Below are positions 23,781 to 37,600 of a stretch of 64,000 nucleotides of DNA, piece by piece. Numbering within the stretch: position 1 is the first letter of the stretch; the number at the start of each line of letters is the position of its first letter. This DNA is from Morella rubra (Eukaryota; Streptophyta; Magnoliopsida; Fagales; Myricaceae): assembly GCA_003952965.2 (NCBI GenBank), contig CM025850.1, forward strand, positions 35,115,170 to 35,179,169, given 5' to 3'. Both the position numbers and the translations under genes were made by a program. The notes below the pieces were generated by a model. It was not told the DNA's origin. It was given only the letters and a program-made list of their open reading frames with translations, and searched no databases.

Positions 23781-24400
23781 TGTAATACTCATCCCGGTAG
23801 GGTTAAGAATGCCACGACTAAATAAGCAAAAAAAAAAAAAAATAGTAGAATTCAAATTCAAAAAAAATTTGCAAATCTTAAAACATAACAAATCTAACAT
23901 TAGTGGTTTAAAGGAATTTTGAAAATAAAACTTAGTCATGGTGCACCAATACATTTATTCTGAGCCCATACTTCTATTGTGTGGAGATTTTTGTTTTTTT
24001 TTTTTCTAAGCCTATTGTGTGGAGTTTAAATCTACCAGAGTACCCTCTATCTCCTAAACTTTTAAATTCAAACAAATGACTTCATCTCTTTTAATTCACT
24101 TTTAAATTCAAACACTCCATCGGTAACTTTAAATTTAACTATAGAATTAGTTTTTTATCCCTATCTTAGATCTCTATCTGCAACTTTTAAATGCAAATAT
24201 AAGATTAAATCCATATTCCTACCTTTTAAAATTAAACATAAAAAAAAATCTACATCCTTAACTTATAAATCCATATCTAATCCTATATTTAAATTCAAAT
24301 ATACTCAATACATTTTTAAACTTTAAAAATTAAAAGTTTAAGAATAACAAATAAAATAAGAATACAAAAATAACACTGCGATTTCGGTTGAGGTGTTACA
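23781..24400 (+). mobile_element. Short solo LTR of Gypsy type
   Basis: 620 bases starting TGTAATACTCATCCCGG and ending TTGAGGTGTTACA, the TGTAA...TTACA terminal pattern common to plant Gypsy LTRs. AT-rich interior. Flanking bases (gataa / cttaa) do not make a clean target-site duplication, so the call rests on the termini. Confidence 0.5.
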
Positions 24401-25007
24401 CTTAATGTTCGTCGCTCATAAGATAACAAATATTCAATTCTATACAGATCTGATATAGGTGTTGGAAAATATATACTACAATCTGTCTCGTAGAAAAAGT
24501 AGGTGAAAAGTAAGCCAAATTTCTTAAAAATCTTAGCTTACATCTTCGGCAACTTAGACAAAATTCAATTAATGAAATTCTTTGAAGACGAAAGATATGA
24601 ATCGAAACCTTAGGCCCAGGTCCTATATAAAACATTTTGTATGATTTTCTAATATATTATCTCCACTTCATTTATAATCATATCCCCCGACGGGTTGAAA
24701 CGTTGGCTCGGTCAACAAGTGTATCAATTTATCAAAGAAGCAAAATGCTTTGAAGAAGTCGGCATTTTAAGTATTCCATAACAGTCCAAACATCAAACAG
24801 TGTCAAACAAATACAACCTGCTACAAATTTTTTGTTTTTCGCTTGATAGATAACTGGCAACACACGAAAGCAGAATCACACTAATTATAGAATGTGTCCA
24901 AGTTCAAGTGATGCAATAAACACCAGACCAACCAAAGCAGCACTGGAAAGCCATGGCAACAAGGGGATTTTGGCTCGCAGCCTGCAGACCATGACAATGA
25001 GGGAATT
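24401..25007. other. Region downstream of the PIA pseudogene
   Basis: Lies 3' of the minus-strand ankyrin pseudogene and would include its 3' UTR. No other feature recognised. Confidence 0.4.
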
Positions 25008-25541
25008 TCAGCTTTCTGAGCTGCAGGATGTCTCACCAGACGAGGAGTTCTCTTGCCTAAAACGCCTTCATCTCATCATAAGCCCATTCAAGACCAGGGC
25101 AGTAATGGAGTGGTGGATTAAATCTGCTGTCATTGATGTCAGCTGGCAAGAATGCTCCGTTCTCTATCAGGAGTTTCACTGCTTCCTTCCTTCTTTCTTT
25201 AACAGCCTGTGAAGTGGTGTCCCTGGAAACCACAGAAAACAGAAGATTAACGAATATGTATTCCGTGATGAAGTCTATATAATCCCTTTTTTCCCGCAAT
25301 TGTTCATTTGGTTAGAATGGGAGAACAAACATAAACAGGTAGGGAGCACAGAAGACTGCTTTATCTATTGAGGTGAATTCACTTACAACCACAAGCACCC
25401 ATCAGTTCTAGCAATTCATCCATTCATCCATAATCTCAAGATGACCACCCTCAGAGCAAGGTGGAGAGGGGTCACCCCTTTCGATTTGGGGCCCCAGGCA
25501 GCCACATTCACATCCATCCCTTGATCAAGGAGTCGCCTAAC
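25008..25541 (-). pseudogene. Phytochrome-interacting ankyrin-repeat (PIA) gene, last two exons, frameshifted
   Basis: Minus strand. The penultimate exon (25,387-25,541) follows an acceptor acaaacag and reads VRRLLDQGMDVNVAAWGPKS, KGVTPLHLA, then GGHLEIMDE in a shifted frame, ending before donor gtaagt. The last exon (25,008-25,222) follows acceptor tttccag. Joined at the splice it gives GACGWTPLH, then EAVKLLIENGAFLPADINDS and NPPLHYCPGLEWAYDEMK, and in another frame RFRQENSSSGETSCSSES with a TGA stop at 25,008. This matches the ankyrin repeats and Ser-rich tail of plant PIA1/PIA2-type proteins (Arabidopsis At5g07840/At5g61230), which bind phytochromes. At least four frame changes are needed (after TPLHLA, around MDE...GACGW, after TPLH, after DEMK). 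The N-terminal exon (expected ...GWTQLHI...) was not found upstream. Pseudogene, or a real gene in poorly polished sequence: splice sites and residues are well kept. Confidence 0.85.
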
Positions 25542-26498
25542 CTGTTTGTAGTAAAATTATATCACTTTGCGTTTAGCCAGAGTAATGAGGCCAAGGAGAC
25601 TAACAATCCAGCAGCGAACAAGTTATTATAGAGAAAAGAAAGTGTAGCGCAGAGTAATTCTCAAAGTTATCAGCATAGCAACCAAGGCTACAAACAGAAT
25701 ACACATAGCACCTTTCTCAAAGCATCAAATTAAAAAATGTACAAAAGAAAACGAAGAAGATAAGAGAGAGTAGGGGGGGTAGTTCACAATGACAATTTTT
25801 AATTCATAAACTAAAACCCTGGCTATCAGCCATTAAACCACACTAAAACAGCAACTAATACCACCCTCCCACTGAAAGAGATCTACAAACATGCGAAATC
25901 CTAAAAAGCTTTAGAAATGCATTAGTTCTGAACAACTCTCAGCATCTTGCTGGCCCTAAGATATTAAAGCATGTTTCCAAATCTCATATAGTTGATCATA
26001 CTACAGGCTTTCAGGTCAAAAATACAGTCTTCGCGTTTGGAATGACAGAGCGGCCATGTAGATTGACTATGGTTTGGAAAAGTATTGAGGCCAAGAAAGC
26101 CAACCACGAAAAAGCCATGATTCAACATCTCAATTTAGAGAAACAAGACTAAAAGACATGTTTCAATATCTCAATGTACAGAAACAAGACTAAGTTCTTT
26201 AAGACTGGCGTTGGTAAATCTATTAGGGCCAATTTGGCAACTGTTTTACAATCAATTTAAAGACATAAATGGATCCCATACCAAAAGGGAATACTTGGCA
26301 CCTTGTTCCCAATAACTGTTTTCAGGAAACATGAACTGCAGAACAGCTGACAATGGAGAGCATCATTTAGGTATCTCTTTACGATTTGAGTGCTGAAGAA
26401 CAAGTGAAACCCAGAAAAACATATGAATGAATAATGCACTTCTGATCCCAAGTAACTGCTCTTTATTCTCTCTTACCCAATCTCTGTTCCCTCTGGAG

Positions 26499-26532
<34 letters not shown>

Positions 26533-28639
26533 TTCCAGATCCAAGTATGCTTTTATACTGCATTATGGTTAACTATAAAATTTGTTGCAATTCCTTGTTC
26601 CTAAGCAAGGCTAGGCCATATACACATAATCCTCAACTAATGTCAAGTGGCAATGGCAAAAACTCCAAAAGAAAATCTGAGCTTGTTTCAGAGACTTGTC
26701 TCAGCAAAATGATCTAATAGTACGAGAAGAAGCATATCATGTCCTTCCACATCTTCTGAGAAAGCTGAGAAAACTTGACGCAAACATTACTCACTTACAA
26801 ACTGGGAAAAAATTGAGGATGCACTTTAATACATCCAAATGATTGCATCCCAAATTGAATTAGTTAATGTTAGAAAGCGGTTTACTCTTGCTTTATGTTA
26901 CGTTAGGTTCGTTATTAGTTGGCAACATCTTGTAAATGCCAGATGTACCGTGCAATAGATGTGCCATATTCTGAGCAACCAATGCATAGAAATTCTACTT
27001 TCCTGCTTTGCTTGGTCTTAACTTTATTCCATCTGTTCAGTTTTATTTTTGGGTTTTCTTTCTTTTTCTTTGATTTTAGCGTTACACTTGGGTTTCTTTT
27101 GCATGAAAATATTTGCAAGCAAAATAATTTTGTAATTTGTTAGGTTTGGGAGGGTGTGGAAGTTTAACCCAACGGAAAATCTTAAGTGGGGTCCATGGAA
27201 AATTAGGCTTGTCAAGTGAAAAATGGCTGGCCTACACTTCTTCAGAGGATTTTAGTAGTTATTTTGAACCCTCTTTTTCACAAAATAGGCCACATTAAAT
27301 AAAATTCTAAGAGAAAATGATAGATTCCAAATCAAACACTGACACATGGTCCAAACACCAAATCTTTTTCTTTCTTTTTTTCGAGACCATTTTGAGGACA
27401 TCAACCAAGCACTGAAATTTAATAATTTTCTCAGAAAAAATTTACAGCTGAAGAAATTCTTTTATTTTTCATATTTTACATGGAAACAAACTCAGCTTTA
27501 CACTCACCGGGGCTAATGCCCATGACCTCACCCTCCACCCTAATCTAGAGCTCATTGGCCTGCTATATTGATTCCTACTTTTGTCTCTCATTAATAATGC
27601 AAGAAATGAGTCTCCCCTTTCGTCATTGTCACTGATAAATTGAAATATAAGTTATCCAAGAGAGATAAACGCGAACAAAAGGGATTGTGTCAAAGTGAGA
27701 AATGTTAAAAAAGCATTCTTTTTCCATTTTTTTCTCCTGTTAGGCGTTCCAATACATGTTAAAAGTGAACATCATAGCAAAAATATCTCTTAAAAGGACA
27801 ACAAATAATTAGATTCTATCAAAGAAGAAACTCTCATCGCGGGCGTACAATTCACATTTGATACAATATTAAAAAGATCGTAGATTAGGAAACACCCTCC
27901 TAAAAGACAATGTCACATTTAGTCTGTCATATAATCAATAAAGAAATAAAATGTTGCTTAGAGTCCACAACCCAATGGACTTCATATAGGCTCAATATTA
28001 CCACCATTAGCATCATTCATTTAAAGAACGCTAAACTAAAATTTAAATACAGTTTAGGATCAGAAGCTTTTTAAGATCGGCGGCTCTTCACTTAAAAGAA
28101 CTTTACTCTTTGTTATCTCCCTTGTCGGGGCACAATAAATGGTTAGCAGAGTCTATTCTCTACGGATTCAATCCTAATAACTACTCTAAGATAATTTTGT
28201 AACCGTTAATGTCCGCCTTCTCTTGGACAAGACTTCGACGGGGAATTAAGAAATTCCACACTGTTCTTGGGTGGTCATTCTCTCAGAATTTAGCCCCCTT
28301 AAGAAACTAGACGTACGTAAGAAGAAGAATATTGACTCACCCGATTTCCAAACGTATCATAACCAAGATTTAAAGAAAACCGTGTTGACTTGAATGTCGA
28401 ATACTTCACGATTAATGATCTATTTTGTACTGTATAGGCACTATGACTAATGACAGTAGAAGAGGGAATTTTACATGATTCTTGGGAGAAGTTAATGGAG
28501 GTTAATGCAGGAGACAAACAGAAAGGAAGAAAGTTGTGTTGGATCAGAATTTCCAGCTGAGAGTGCGGAGAGAGGGAAACTTTGATTGGTCCATGCTAAT
28601 TATGGTGGCGAATAGGATTCAATACAGGAACCATACACA
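25542..28639. other. Long stretch without a recognised gene
   Basis: May begin as an intron of the PIA gene, but no upstream exon was recognised. AT-rich; holds a (CT)n run at 26,501-26,529 and two similar phrases (aaacaagactaa at about 26.14 and 26.18 kb). No transposon ends seen. Confidence 0.45.
26501..26529. repeat. (CT)n microsatellite
   Basis: 29 bases of uninterrupted CT repeat. Responsible for a short Ser/Leu-rich open frame there, which is not a gene. Confidence 0.95.
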
Positions 28640-31600
28640 CGGAAGATTATGAAGGTAACTGACTGGAGGACATCATCGGCGGTACAAGATGATTTTATTA
28701 TGTATATAGTATTTCAATGCGTAAGGCAAACTGTAAATCGTGAATACAGAGGGCTAGATGCGGGAGGAGACGGTGATGTACGGGAAGAATATACGGTATT
28801 TAAAATCTGGTTTGGATTGGAAGAGGTATCATGAGGAAGTCGATTTTTATCACGAGGTTCAGAGCTAATACCTAGGTAGAGAGGGTTAGTCGAGGAGGAT
28901 GGGTTGGAGATTTATATGAGAGCAAAATTACAAAGAAATTTAGAGTGAAGTCTTTGCATATAATATTCTTGGGTTCCGGTAACAAATGGGGTCGGGTTAT
29001 TTCTCGGGCTGCGGTCCTTAGGAGGCGATTAGAGGTGCTGTTTAACTGAGGTTGGCACAACGCTGAAAATCGGCAAGCGGTTAAGAGATAATGGAAACTC
29101 AGATAATCGTGTCTATGAATAACGCTGGTTGGCGCTGCTGTGGCAGAATTGTTCAAAACAATTAATTGTTTCAAATATTCAGAAGGTATTATTTTGTGTC
29201 CTTTATGATTTAAATTTAATTGACTTTTAAATGATTTAATGAGGATTAAATAAGAGTGTGGCACTGTAATGATATACGCGTTTCTAGGTTCGATGAAACT
29301 AGTGCGAATTTGTTTTAGAATGAATAATTACATTTAAGTTTGCTGTGGGGTCGTGCCGTCGTGGGTTTGTCTGTTGGAGGCTTGGTGGATTTTAACTCTA
29401 TTGTAGTTGTGGTCCGGTTATGAGGGGGGAATGAGGAGACAGTGATTTAAGATGTGTATATGTGTGGTGGAGGATGTGGTAGGGGCGGAATACGAGGACG
29501 AGTAGAGGTAAAGACGAATTAAGGGGTGGGGATTTGTACTAATGGGGTTATGCGAGGGGATATGTAGAAAGCGAGAAAAAAAGATAGAACTGAGAGAGAG
29601 CAAGGATAATAGCGAGGGCAAAGAAAAAGAAGGTAGAGGTGGTAAAATATGGGGAGAGTGAGCGTGTGAGGTGGGGGATGACGAGGCGGCAGTGGCTGAG
29701 GGAGCGGGAGGGAAAAAGCCGGGGAAGAGTGAGGGAGACGATGGGGAGACGGGGGGGAGTTGTTCTCAGGGACGGGGGGGATCGCAGAGGAGCAAGGTGG
29801 TGATCTGCAGTGGTGCGGAGATTGAGCAGGGGGCGTGAAGGATCAACTTGTGTGGGCGGGCCGTGTGAGGTGAGTGTTGCTGTGCTGGTGAAAAGTATGG
29901 GTCTTGTGGGTAGTGGGTGTGTTAGGGATGATAGATGAGATGGGAGTTGAACGCAGGGGGGTAAGTTCTTATGGTCTGTTTTGTCATGTATTTGGACAGT
30001 AGGGGCTGTTTGATAGTGTGTTATGACACGCTTTTGTGGCTTCATAGATTAACAGATTGACCTTTTTTGTAGTGTTTAGTAGACAATTGAGTATGCGTGA
30101 TATTTTTTTTTTAATTTTAAATTTAATTTTTTATGTTATTGTTTGTTATATCTTTTTTGGTTATTATTGGTGGTTGATAGGGTCGCTTATTATGCGGCTA
30201 TATCAGTAATGATGTATTTACTCTTCCATCGTTATGATTATGTTGGTTTTGACTAGTTGTACAGCGGAAAAGTCTTACGTCATCCAGTTAATTTAACTAA
30301 AATGAGATTTATGAATGTCAGACGTAGTGGATGCAGTGTATGTGTTGGACTTGCATTTATGGCACCGAAGTAATCTGGGATGTTTGCTGGGTCGGGTAGT
30401 GTGTAAGTTAGTGTTGTAAGATTGTAGGTTTATGTTGCGTGTTTATTGTTGTCTTTTTTAGATATGCAGTCGTTTTGTCCAGTTTAGTATAGTATGTTTT
30501 TAGTGACGACTTATAAGAGTTTAGAACGTTTATGATTAAGAAACTTTGTTGCTTTTGTTAGTTTTTATATGTGTATATGTTATGATTTAGAGTCATGTTG
30601 ACTTTTGGTTTATGGATTCTGTTAATCTCAAGATAAATTATTTTTTCACGAAAAGGGTTTGGTATTGTAGGTACCTGGATGTATTGATAAGATGATGTTG
30701 TATTTAAGAATACTCATACTAGGAGATTGATATTTCCTCTTTTTCTATTTTTCTCTTTTCTTTTTAATTGATGTAGGGACTGGTATTTGTTTGTTTTTGT
30801 ATGTTATATGTGTTTATATGTTTCTTTGTACTTGAATACAGATCATCTTCTGGAATCATTTCGATATGAAATTTTCATAAGAAATATTATTTTCCAAAAT
30901 GTTATAATAGTAGACAAGATTTTTATTTGAAGAATTGATTGTTTTGATTAGATTCATATTTGATTAGTCGAACAGGATTACATATTATGAAAGTCATATT
31001 GTAGTTTATATTGTTGAAGGATAGATTTTTCATTTCTTAGTTCGTGTTTATTCTAATGTTCTATTAGTTATTGATATAGATATTATGTAGTGCATATGAG
31101 AGGATTTCTCAGTCATAATAATTTTTTTATATTCTGTTGGGTTTTTTTATTTATATATTATGTTGTGATTGTTTGGGAAATTTGGATATATAATTAAAGT
31201 TGTTATTTTTTTTTTGTGTTACCTTAAAGTTGTGTAATAAGAGATATAGAGGAGGGAGAGTATAGGTAATAATATTTTTTAGTAATTTGAGTATGATGAT
31301 TTAGAGGCTTTGATATCGTATATGATTTTTTTAATGATTAATCCGATGGATGATCAGAGGTTATATTGGTTTGAGATTTTATTAATTAAAGATTCTAGGC
31401 TGATTTGATTCGTAAAATTTAGACAGAGATTGTTAGGTGTAGGTGATGTGGTGGTCTATTAGAACCTTGAGAAACTTGTAATCATGTTGTAGTATTTCTA
31501 AGAGTGGGAGGGGATTTTATGTTTTATTAGTTGGATCTGCTAATTGTTTTGAGGTAATAGAAATATATCCATATATAACTAGCCATTGCTTATTTAAGAA

Positions 31601-34600
31601 TTGAATTTAATATTTTAGTATTAGGTATTCTTTTAATGTTTATTCTAATGTTTAGTGTTATTCTATGTTATTATGGTTTGTGGCATATTATGATTCAGAC
31701 AGTTTGATATGTTAAGTATTAGTATTTTGGTATGAAAGGTTAGTATATTGTGATTTTATTCTTGTTGATATCTAATATATCGGAGAGGTTTGGCTTTCGG
31801 ATCATTTCTGTTTTTACTAAGGTGTACCCTTTCAGTTATTAGGCTAGGTTGGGTATTTATGCTGTGTTTTTATGTGTGTATTGATTTGTGCTGTCTTTTA
31901 GACTTTGTGTGATATTGAGTGCTTGTGTATTATATTGTTGGTGATGGGATGGGTTATGTAAAGGATTATTCCATTGTATTTGTGAGGGGATTTAGCTTTT
32001 ATAAGTCGTAAAATTAGGGTTGCAATGGACGGTAGCTTTTTGATGTATAGCAGTTTTGGACACGTGTGATTCAAGTATATGGGAAGTGATCTTACTTGAA
32101 GTGAGTCGAGTGTTGGATGTGCCGAGGTGTATTGTCTCAGCAATTTCGATTTCATCACAGATTTGATATTGATAGCCTCGTCTTCGTTTAATTAACAGCT
32201 GGTAGAGGGGTTGTTGGAAGATAGTTTTATGTTTATTTATTCATGGTCTTTGAGATTGTGCTTTATAGTCGTGAAGTTATAGTTGTTGATTTAATCGTTA
32301 TTGAGTTAAAGTATATTTTTCATGATAAGAGTGTCTTGATATAATAATTGATGAGTTTTGTATTATTTTATTTGTTTTCCTTAAGTTATATCGGAATCCA
32401 TTTTTCTCAGTCTCTTATCTGTTAAAAGTATTTAGTGTATTAGTAGTTAATCTGTATAGTGGTTGAATCTGAAAAAATCACTATCGCATCTTGTTAATGT
32501 TGGAGGATGTTATGTGAGTTTTATTGTGGTGTTGAGAGATCCTCTAAGTTGATGGAGTTTCTACACCGAATGTTTATGAGTTTATATATGTTTGATGATT
32601 ATTATTTTTAAGAATTTTTTATGGGTTAGTGCTGATGTTGGTTGGGATTCAACTTTCGTTTTATTACATTATTTGATATGTTTGCTTTGTAATGTGTAGC
32701 TACTTGTGGATGTCATTTGTGGTTGGGAAAATAGATACAGCTATGTTGGATAGTTTTTAGAGGGTTATTAATATACTGTAATTATTTTTACTAAGGATTC
32801 AATAATATAAATCTAATTTGTGATTTCTGATTAGGGATTTGGTGGAATGGGTGATTAGTGTGTTAATTGGGAATGTACATGATTTATATTATGAGGAGCG
32901 TTCCATCTATAAATTTTAAAATAGTACAATATAATATATGCAGGAGATTTTGTATGGAAAAAGTTTCCATAGTGACTTATATCATGCGTGTCGAGTTTGA
33001 GATACTCTTTTTGCTGTACTATCCAGACGATTATTATTATAGTATTGGATTTTACAAGAATAAAGACTATACAATCATTAGTGTTTTTTTTCAGTATGAC
33101 TAATTTTCATTAGAACTTTGAGAATCCATGGCGAGGATTTGTTGTGTTGTGTTGAGTTTAGAGAAGATAGAGGCAGAATAATGGTGAGTGATGTGTTGTT
33201 TTAATTTTATTTTTTGGGTTTGTCTTTACTGCAAATGGGTATTACTATTGAAGAATTTTATTATTGAATTTTTGTTTCTAGTGGTGTTTTGAGACATTTG
33301 AAATATGAGAAATTGTATGATTATTATCGTATTTCACTTTTAGAACAAAGATTTTTAAGATTGAAGATCGAAGCAACATTTCGTATCTTGATATTATTTT
33401 TCTCTTGCTAGACAAAATTTCAGTAGTCCACTAAGAATTTTTTGAGTAATGTTATAATTTACAATAAATCTCTTATAAGATTTGCTCTGAATTAAAGATT
33501 TTATAGGATTATTCTCTTTATCGTAAAGATTCAACACCAACAACTTGGAGACTTGGTAATTGTTTTAATTTATCCTTATCATAATATCTTTAATTATTTT
33601 GTGGTTAATAGAGTGTTAGGTTTAGTTGAACCTTTACCTTGCGTTTTTTTTTTCTCTCTGCTGTGGTAACTGGCTTGTGGAATGCGTGGTTTTTGTGCAT
33701 TGTTTGTTGTTTTTGGGGTGTCTTGTTTGATTTGAAAATATTTGTGGTAGCCCAAATTTGAATTTGTTTGAACATTATTTAAAAATAAATTATTTGTTCA
33801 TGAGTTTTTGGAAGTCGTTTCTTTGAGGTGGAATTTTTCGAAAAATTTGAGAAAATTGATCGTCTTTATGAGAGGTTTTTGCGTATGTGTAGTTTTTTTT
33901 TTTGATTGAGAAATTATAATGTTTGTTTAGAATTGTCATTGTTTGTTTTTGGGGTTCCCATTACTCAATTGGACTTGGCGCTGTTAGAAGGTTTAGCATT
34001 TTGTTACTTTATTAGATTTATGTTTTTTTCTGATCGAGGAACCAATGCGACTTGGTCTATGGAGCTGATTGATTATTTTCTCGTTAGTATTGGTGTGAGA
34101 TGTGAGGTACTTTGTGGTGGTCTTTTTCTGGTGCAGCTTGAGCCATGTTATTAGTGTTCTTTTTTTGTTTTTGAGATATTGTTCTGATATTTGTCTCGTC
34201 AAGATTGTCTTCTGGAGTTAAGTTCGTGAGCTCAAATACTGGCTTACTACTATTTATTGGTTGCTTTGCGCGCGCATAGTTTTTTTTTTTTTTTTTCCGG
34301 GAATATATCTGAGCCAGTCGTTTGTGTTTATGACTGTTCTGCACAAACTGTATTATTATCTTTACTTAGGGTTTAAAATTACTGTTAATTATTGTGAGGT
34401 TCGTTTGTTGTTTGTTTTCGGTCAGTTTTTGGCTGTTTTTTTTTTTTGTTGTTTGCTGCGGGATTGGTTATGTTCATTTTTTTTTTTTATTTTGAACTTT
34501 ACTGCGAATGTTGAAAAGGGATAAGTGGATAATGTAACTGATGTGGGGATATTAATTATTATTAATAGGATGAAGGGGCTGATGGGCTGGGTGGGCTTAT

Positions 34601-37600
34601 AAAATATTATGAATAAAATTAAAGGATTATTAATGTGTTAATTATTGTATTTATTTTATTATTAGATTTCAATGATTGTAGGAATCTCTTTATTGTATGT
34701 AGTTGTTTTGTGGGTGGATAGTATCAGGATACTCAAGAATTTCTAGACATGGAGAACAGAGAGGTGGTTGATATTTTTGATTAGTATGGCTCTTTGATAA
34801 GAAAAAAGGGAAAGTGAGCATTCTAACCGTAATGAGATTTGTTAAATAGAATGTATGCTTATTATATTTAAATTTTAGGTATTGTGGTTATCTATTTTAT
34901 TTGTATTCTATGAGTGGGTTATTGGGTTTGAGAAGGTATTTCATTGTTTAGTTGTATCTATTTTATAATTGACTATTTTATTACGAGCTTGGTGGATGAT
35001 TTAATGGTTGATATTTTTTTGATTTTTATTTAATTGTAATGATAAGAGAGGGAGGGGAGCTATATGGTGCTAGATTTATTTTTTATAGATTTGTGCACTT
35101 CATTGATAGAATTAAGAGTTTATGATGGAATATATGGGTGTTTAAAGGTGTTACAAAGGAAGAAAATAGAGTATTATTAGGGGATGGAGGAATTTTTAAT
35201 AGTATTACGTTTTAATGTTTTCTGTTAAATATTATTACTTCATGTATAAAAGTTCGGAAACTAAAAGTTTATTTATGATATTGTTTTTGTCAGCGATCTT
35301 GTTTATGCTGGTGTATATGTACAAGATTAGAATTTTTTTTTTAAAAACAGCCAACATAATATAGATTAATGATTATGAATTTTTTTATGATTCATGTCAT
35401 AGATATTAGTTTTTATGTTTATGTAGTAGTTAGTTCTTACTTATTCATTAAATTAATAATACTATATAATATGTTAAAAGCGATAATGCAGTTTATATAG
35501 TTTAATTTGCTATCAATTTGTAAAATAGAATATCATTATTTTGGCGATCAGTAAGTTCAATAGTTATGGCTTTTATGGTAAGGTTTGTTATTGTGGTAAT
35601 TAGAGGGTACCTGTGTTTATTGTTATATTATTTTTAAAAATAATGAAATCCAATTTAGGAATAACTTTTCTTTTTAGTGATTATATCAGGAAATTGCTCA
35701 ATAATGAATGAAGAATATTAGGTTTGATTTTTAGTTTTAGTCGTGTTTATTAGTTCTGTATTCCTGGGTACGATGTATCTAGTTATTCGGAGAATGTGGT
35801 CTTTTATACTATAATTCGGAATACAGTGTCCTATTAAATTACTTGTGTTGTGTGAATATTTTTTGGTGTGCTTCACTGCGTTAGTAGCAACAAGCGGTGA
35901 TTCATTATGGGTGCAAATAGTTAACTGTTTGTTGGTTAGGTTCAGGTTCGTACAGATTGTTGGAGGATAAGTGACTAGTTAACTTGTTTTTACATTATTT
36001 TTGTAAGAAAAGATATATAGGAGGGTACTTTTATTTGTTTCTTTAAAATATTGTGGATGATTGTTGGGTAAGGTAAGGTTTCTGTGGTAAAAATGTCGGG
36101 CACGACTCTTTTTTTTTTTCTGCATTAGATAATAGCTATTATTTAATTAATTGTGTTAGTGGTATTCCCTTTTGTGCTTTGATTTGTGTATTAAATCTGT
36201 CAAGATGATTTGGTGGGAGGATTTGTGTGCTCGAATTGCTATAAATCATTTATAGTTTTATATTTAATCTAGAGATATATAGACGATAAAAGTAAGACAG
36301 GGAAGGGTTGAAAGCTTGTTAGACGGGCTTTGAGGGCTTTGTGTTACAATAATCAATGTTGCACATTTGTGTGGGTTGTCCAGAGTCTCCTTCCGTTAGA
36401 GCTAATTCATATTAGTGGTAATTTAATAGAATGTAATATTGTAAAATATATGAAACAATATTATTTCTTTCCATTAATGAGAATTCAATATATACCTGGG
36501 TTATTAGTATATATTTTTACATACTTAAACGACACTGTATGATTGGAAAGGATAATATTATGTTTTTATTTTTTTCTGGGGAGTTTAGTGGTGTTTTTTT
36601 TTATTGAAATCTTTTGTTTTTTGTCTTTAAGTGATAAATTTAGTAATATTTCTATTGATGAAAATGTGTCTGCAAATTTGTAGTTTTTTTGATTAATTAG
36701 TTTTATTAAATTGTGAGTAAAAGAATTTTCGTCTATTTGCGTCCGAAGTATGTGGAATTCATATTTTGCTGAGTATAGGTTTAAGTTGCTGGGATGATTC
36801 ATTTTGTTCTATATATTGATATTGGTTGTCTTGGAGAGGTTTCTTATTTGATCTGGACCAGTTGTGTTTTAATATTTTTGTCTTTTTTTGCGTTTCTCTG
36901 TCTTACTTACGTTTCTGTTATGGATCTTTGGGTTGTTATTACGGCACTTTGGAATTTTTGTATGGTATTGTATTTGACAGTATGATTTCGTTTGTTGGGA
37001 GTTAATTCAGGGCTTTGATATTTTGTTGCTGGTTTGGGTTTTGTAGATTTGTTATTTATTGGTTGGTGGTCGCTAAGTTCTGTTGGTAATACTATTTCAT
37101 TGCGTCAGTATTTGATTTTGATGTTTTTTTTTTGTGTGATGGGGTGGTTGGGGTTTTTTTTGTGTTTAATAGTTGTAATGTTTTAGTTTCTTTATTTGGG
37201 TTGTTTTAGGTTTTTAGATGTATTGAATGAAGTATTTTAGGAGTGAAGATTTTAGGTTGATTGAGTATTATTTTAGGGTATGATGTATGTTTTAGTGATG
37301 GTGGTTGATATGTTAGTTTTTTTGGGTTATATATGGTTATAAAGAATATTGGTTAATTTTTAAAATAAGAAGAAAAATTTGTGTGTAATTTACTGGGTTA
37401 TTATATTTGTTTGGTCTTTTTTTAATTTTTTTATTAGGGAATATTAGTATGTTGATTTATGATTGGGAAAGTGATTTATTCATATTTATTGATTAGTTAG
37501 CTCTAGTTTATGCATATAAGTAGATAAATTAAATTGAGAATGGAGACAATAGATAAAACAAGTGATAAAAGGTAGAGAGTTATTAATGTGGGGGTCAGTT

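Noticed and set aside
24892-25212. 106-codon plus-strand open frame
   Set aside because: It is the antisense shadow of the PIA last exon, whose residues and splice site fit on the minus strand.
26427-26717. 96-codon plus-strand open frame
   Set aside because: Centred on a (CT)n microsatellite that gives a Ser/Leu run; nothing else supports a gene.
29548-30045. 165-codon minus-strand open frame (Pro/Ser/Thr/Leu-rich)
   Set aside because: It lies in the purine-rich tract; the minus strand is so poor in G and A that stop codons are rare. No domain, no family signature and low-complexity composition.
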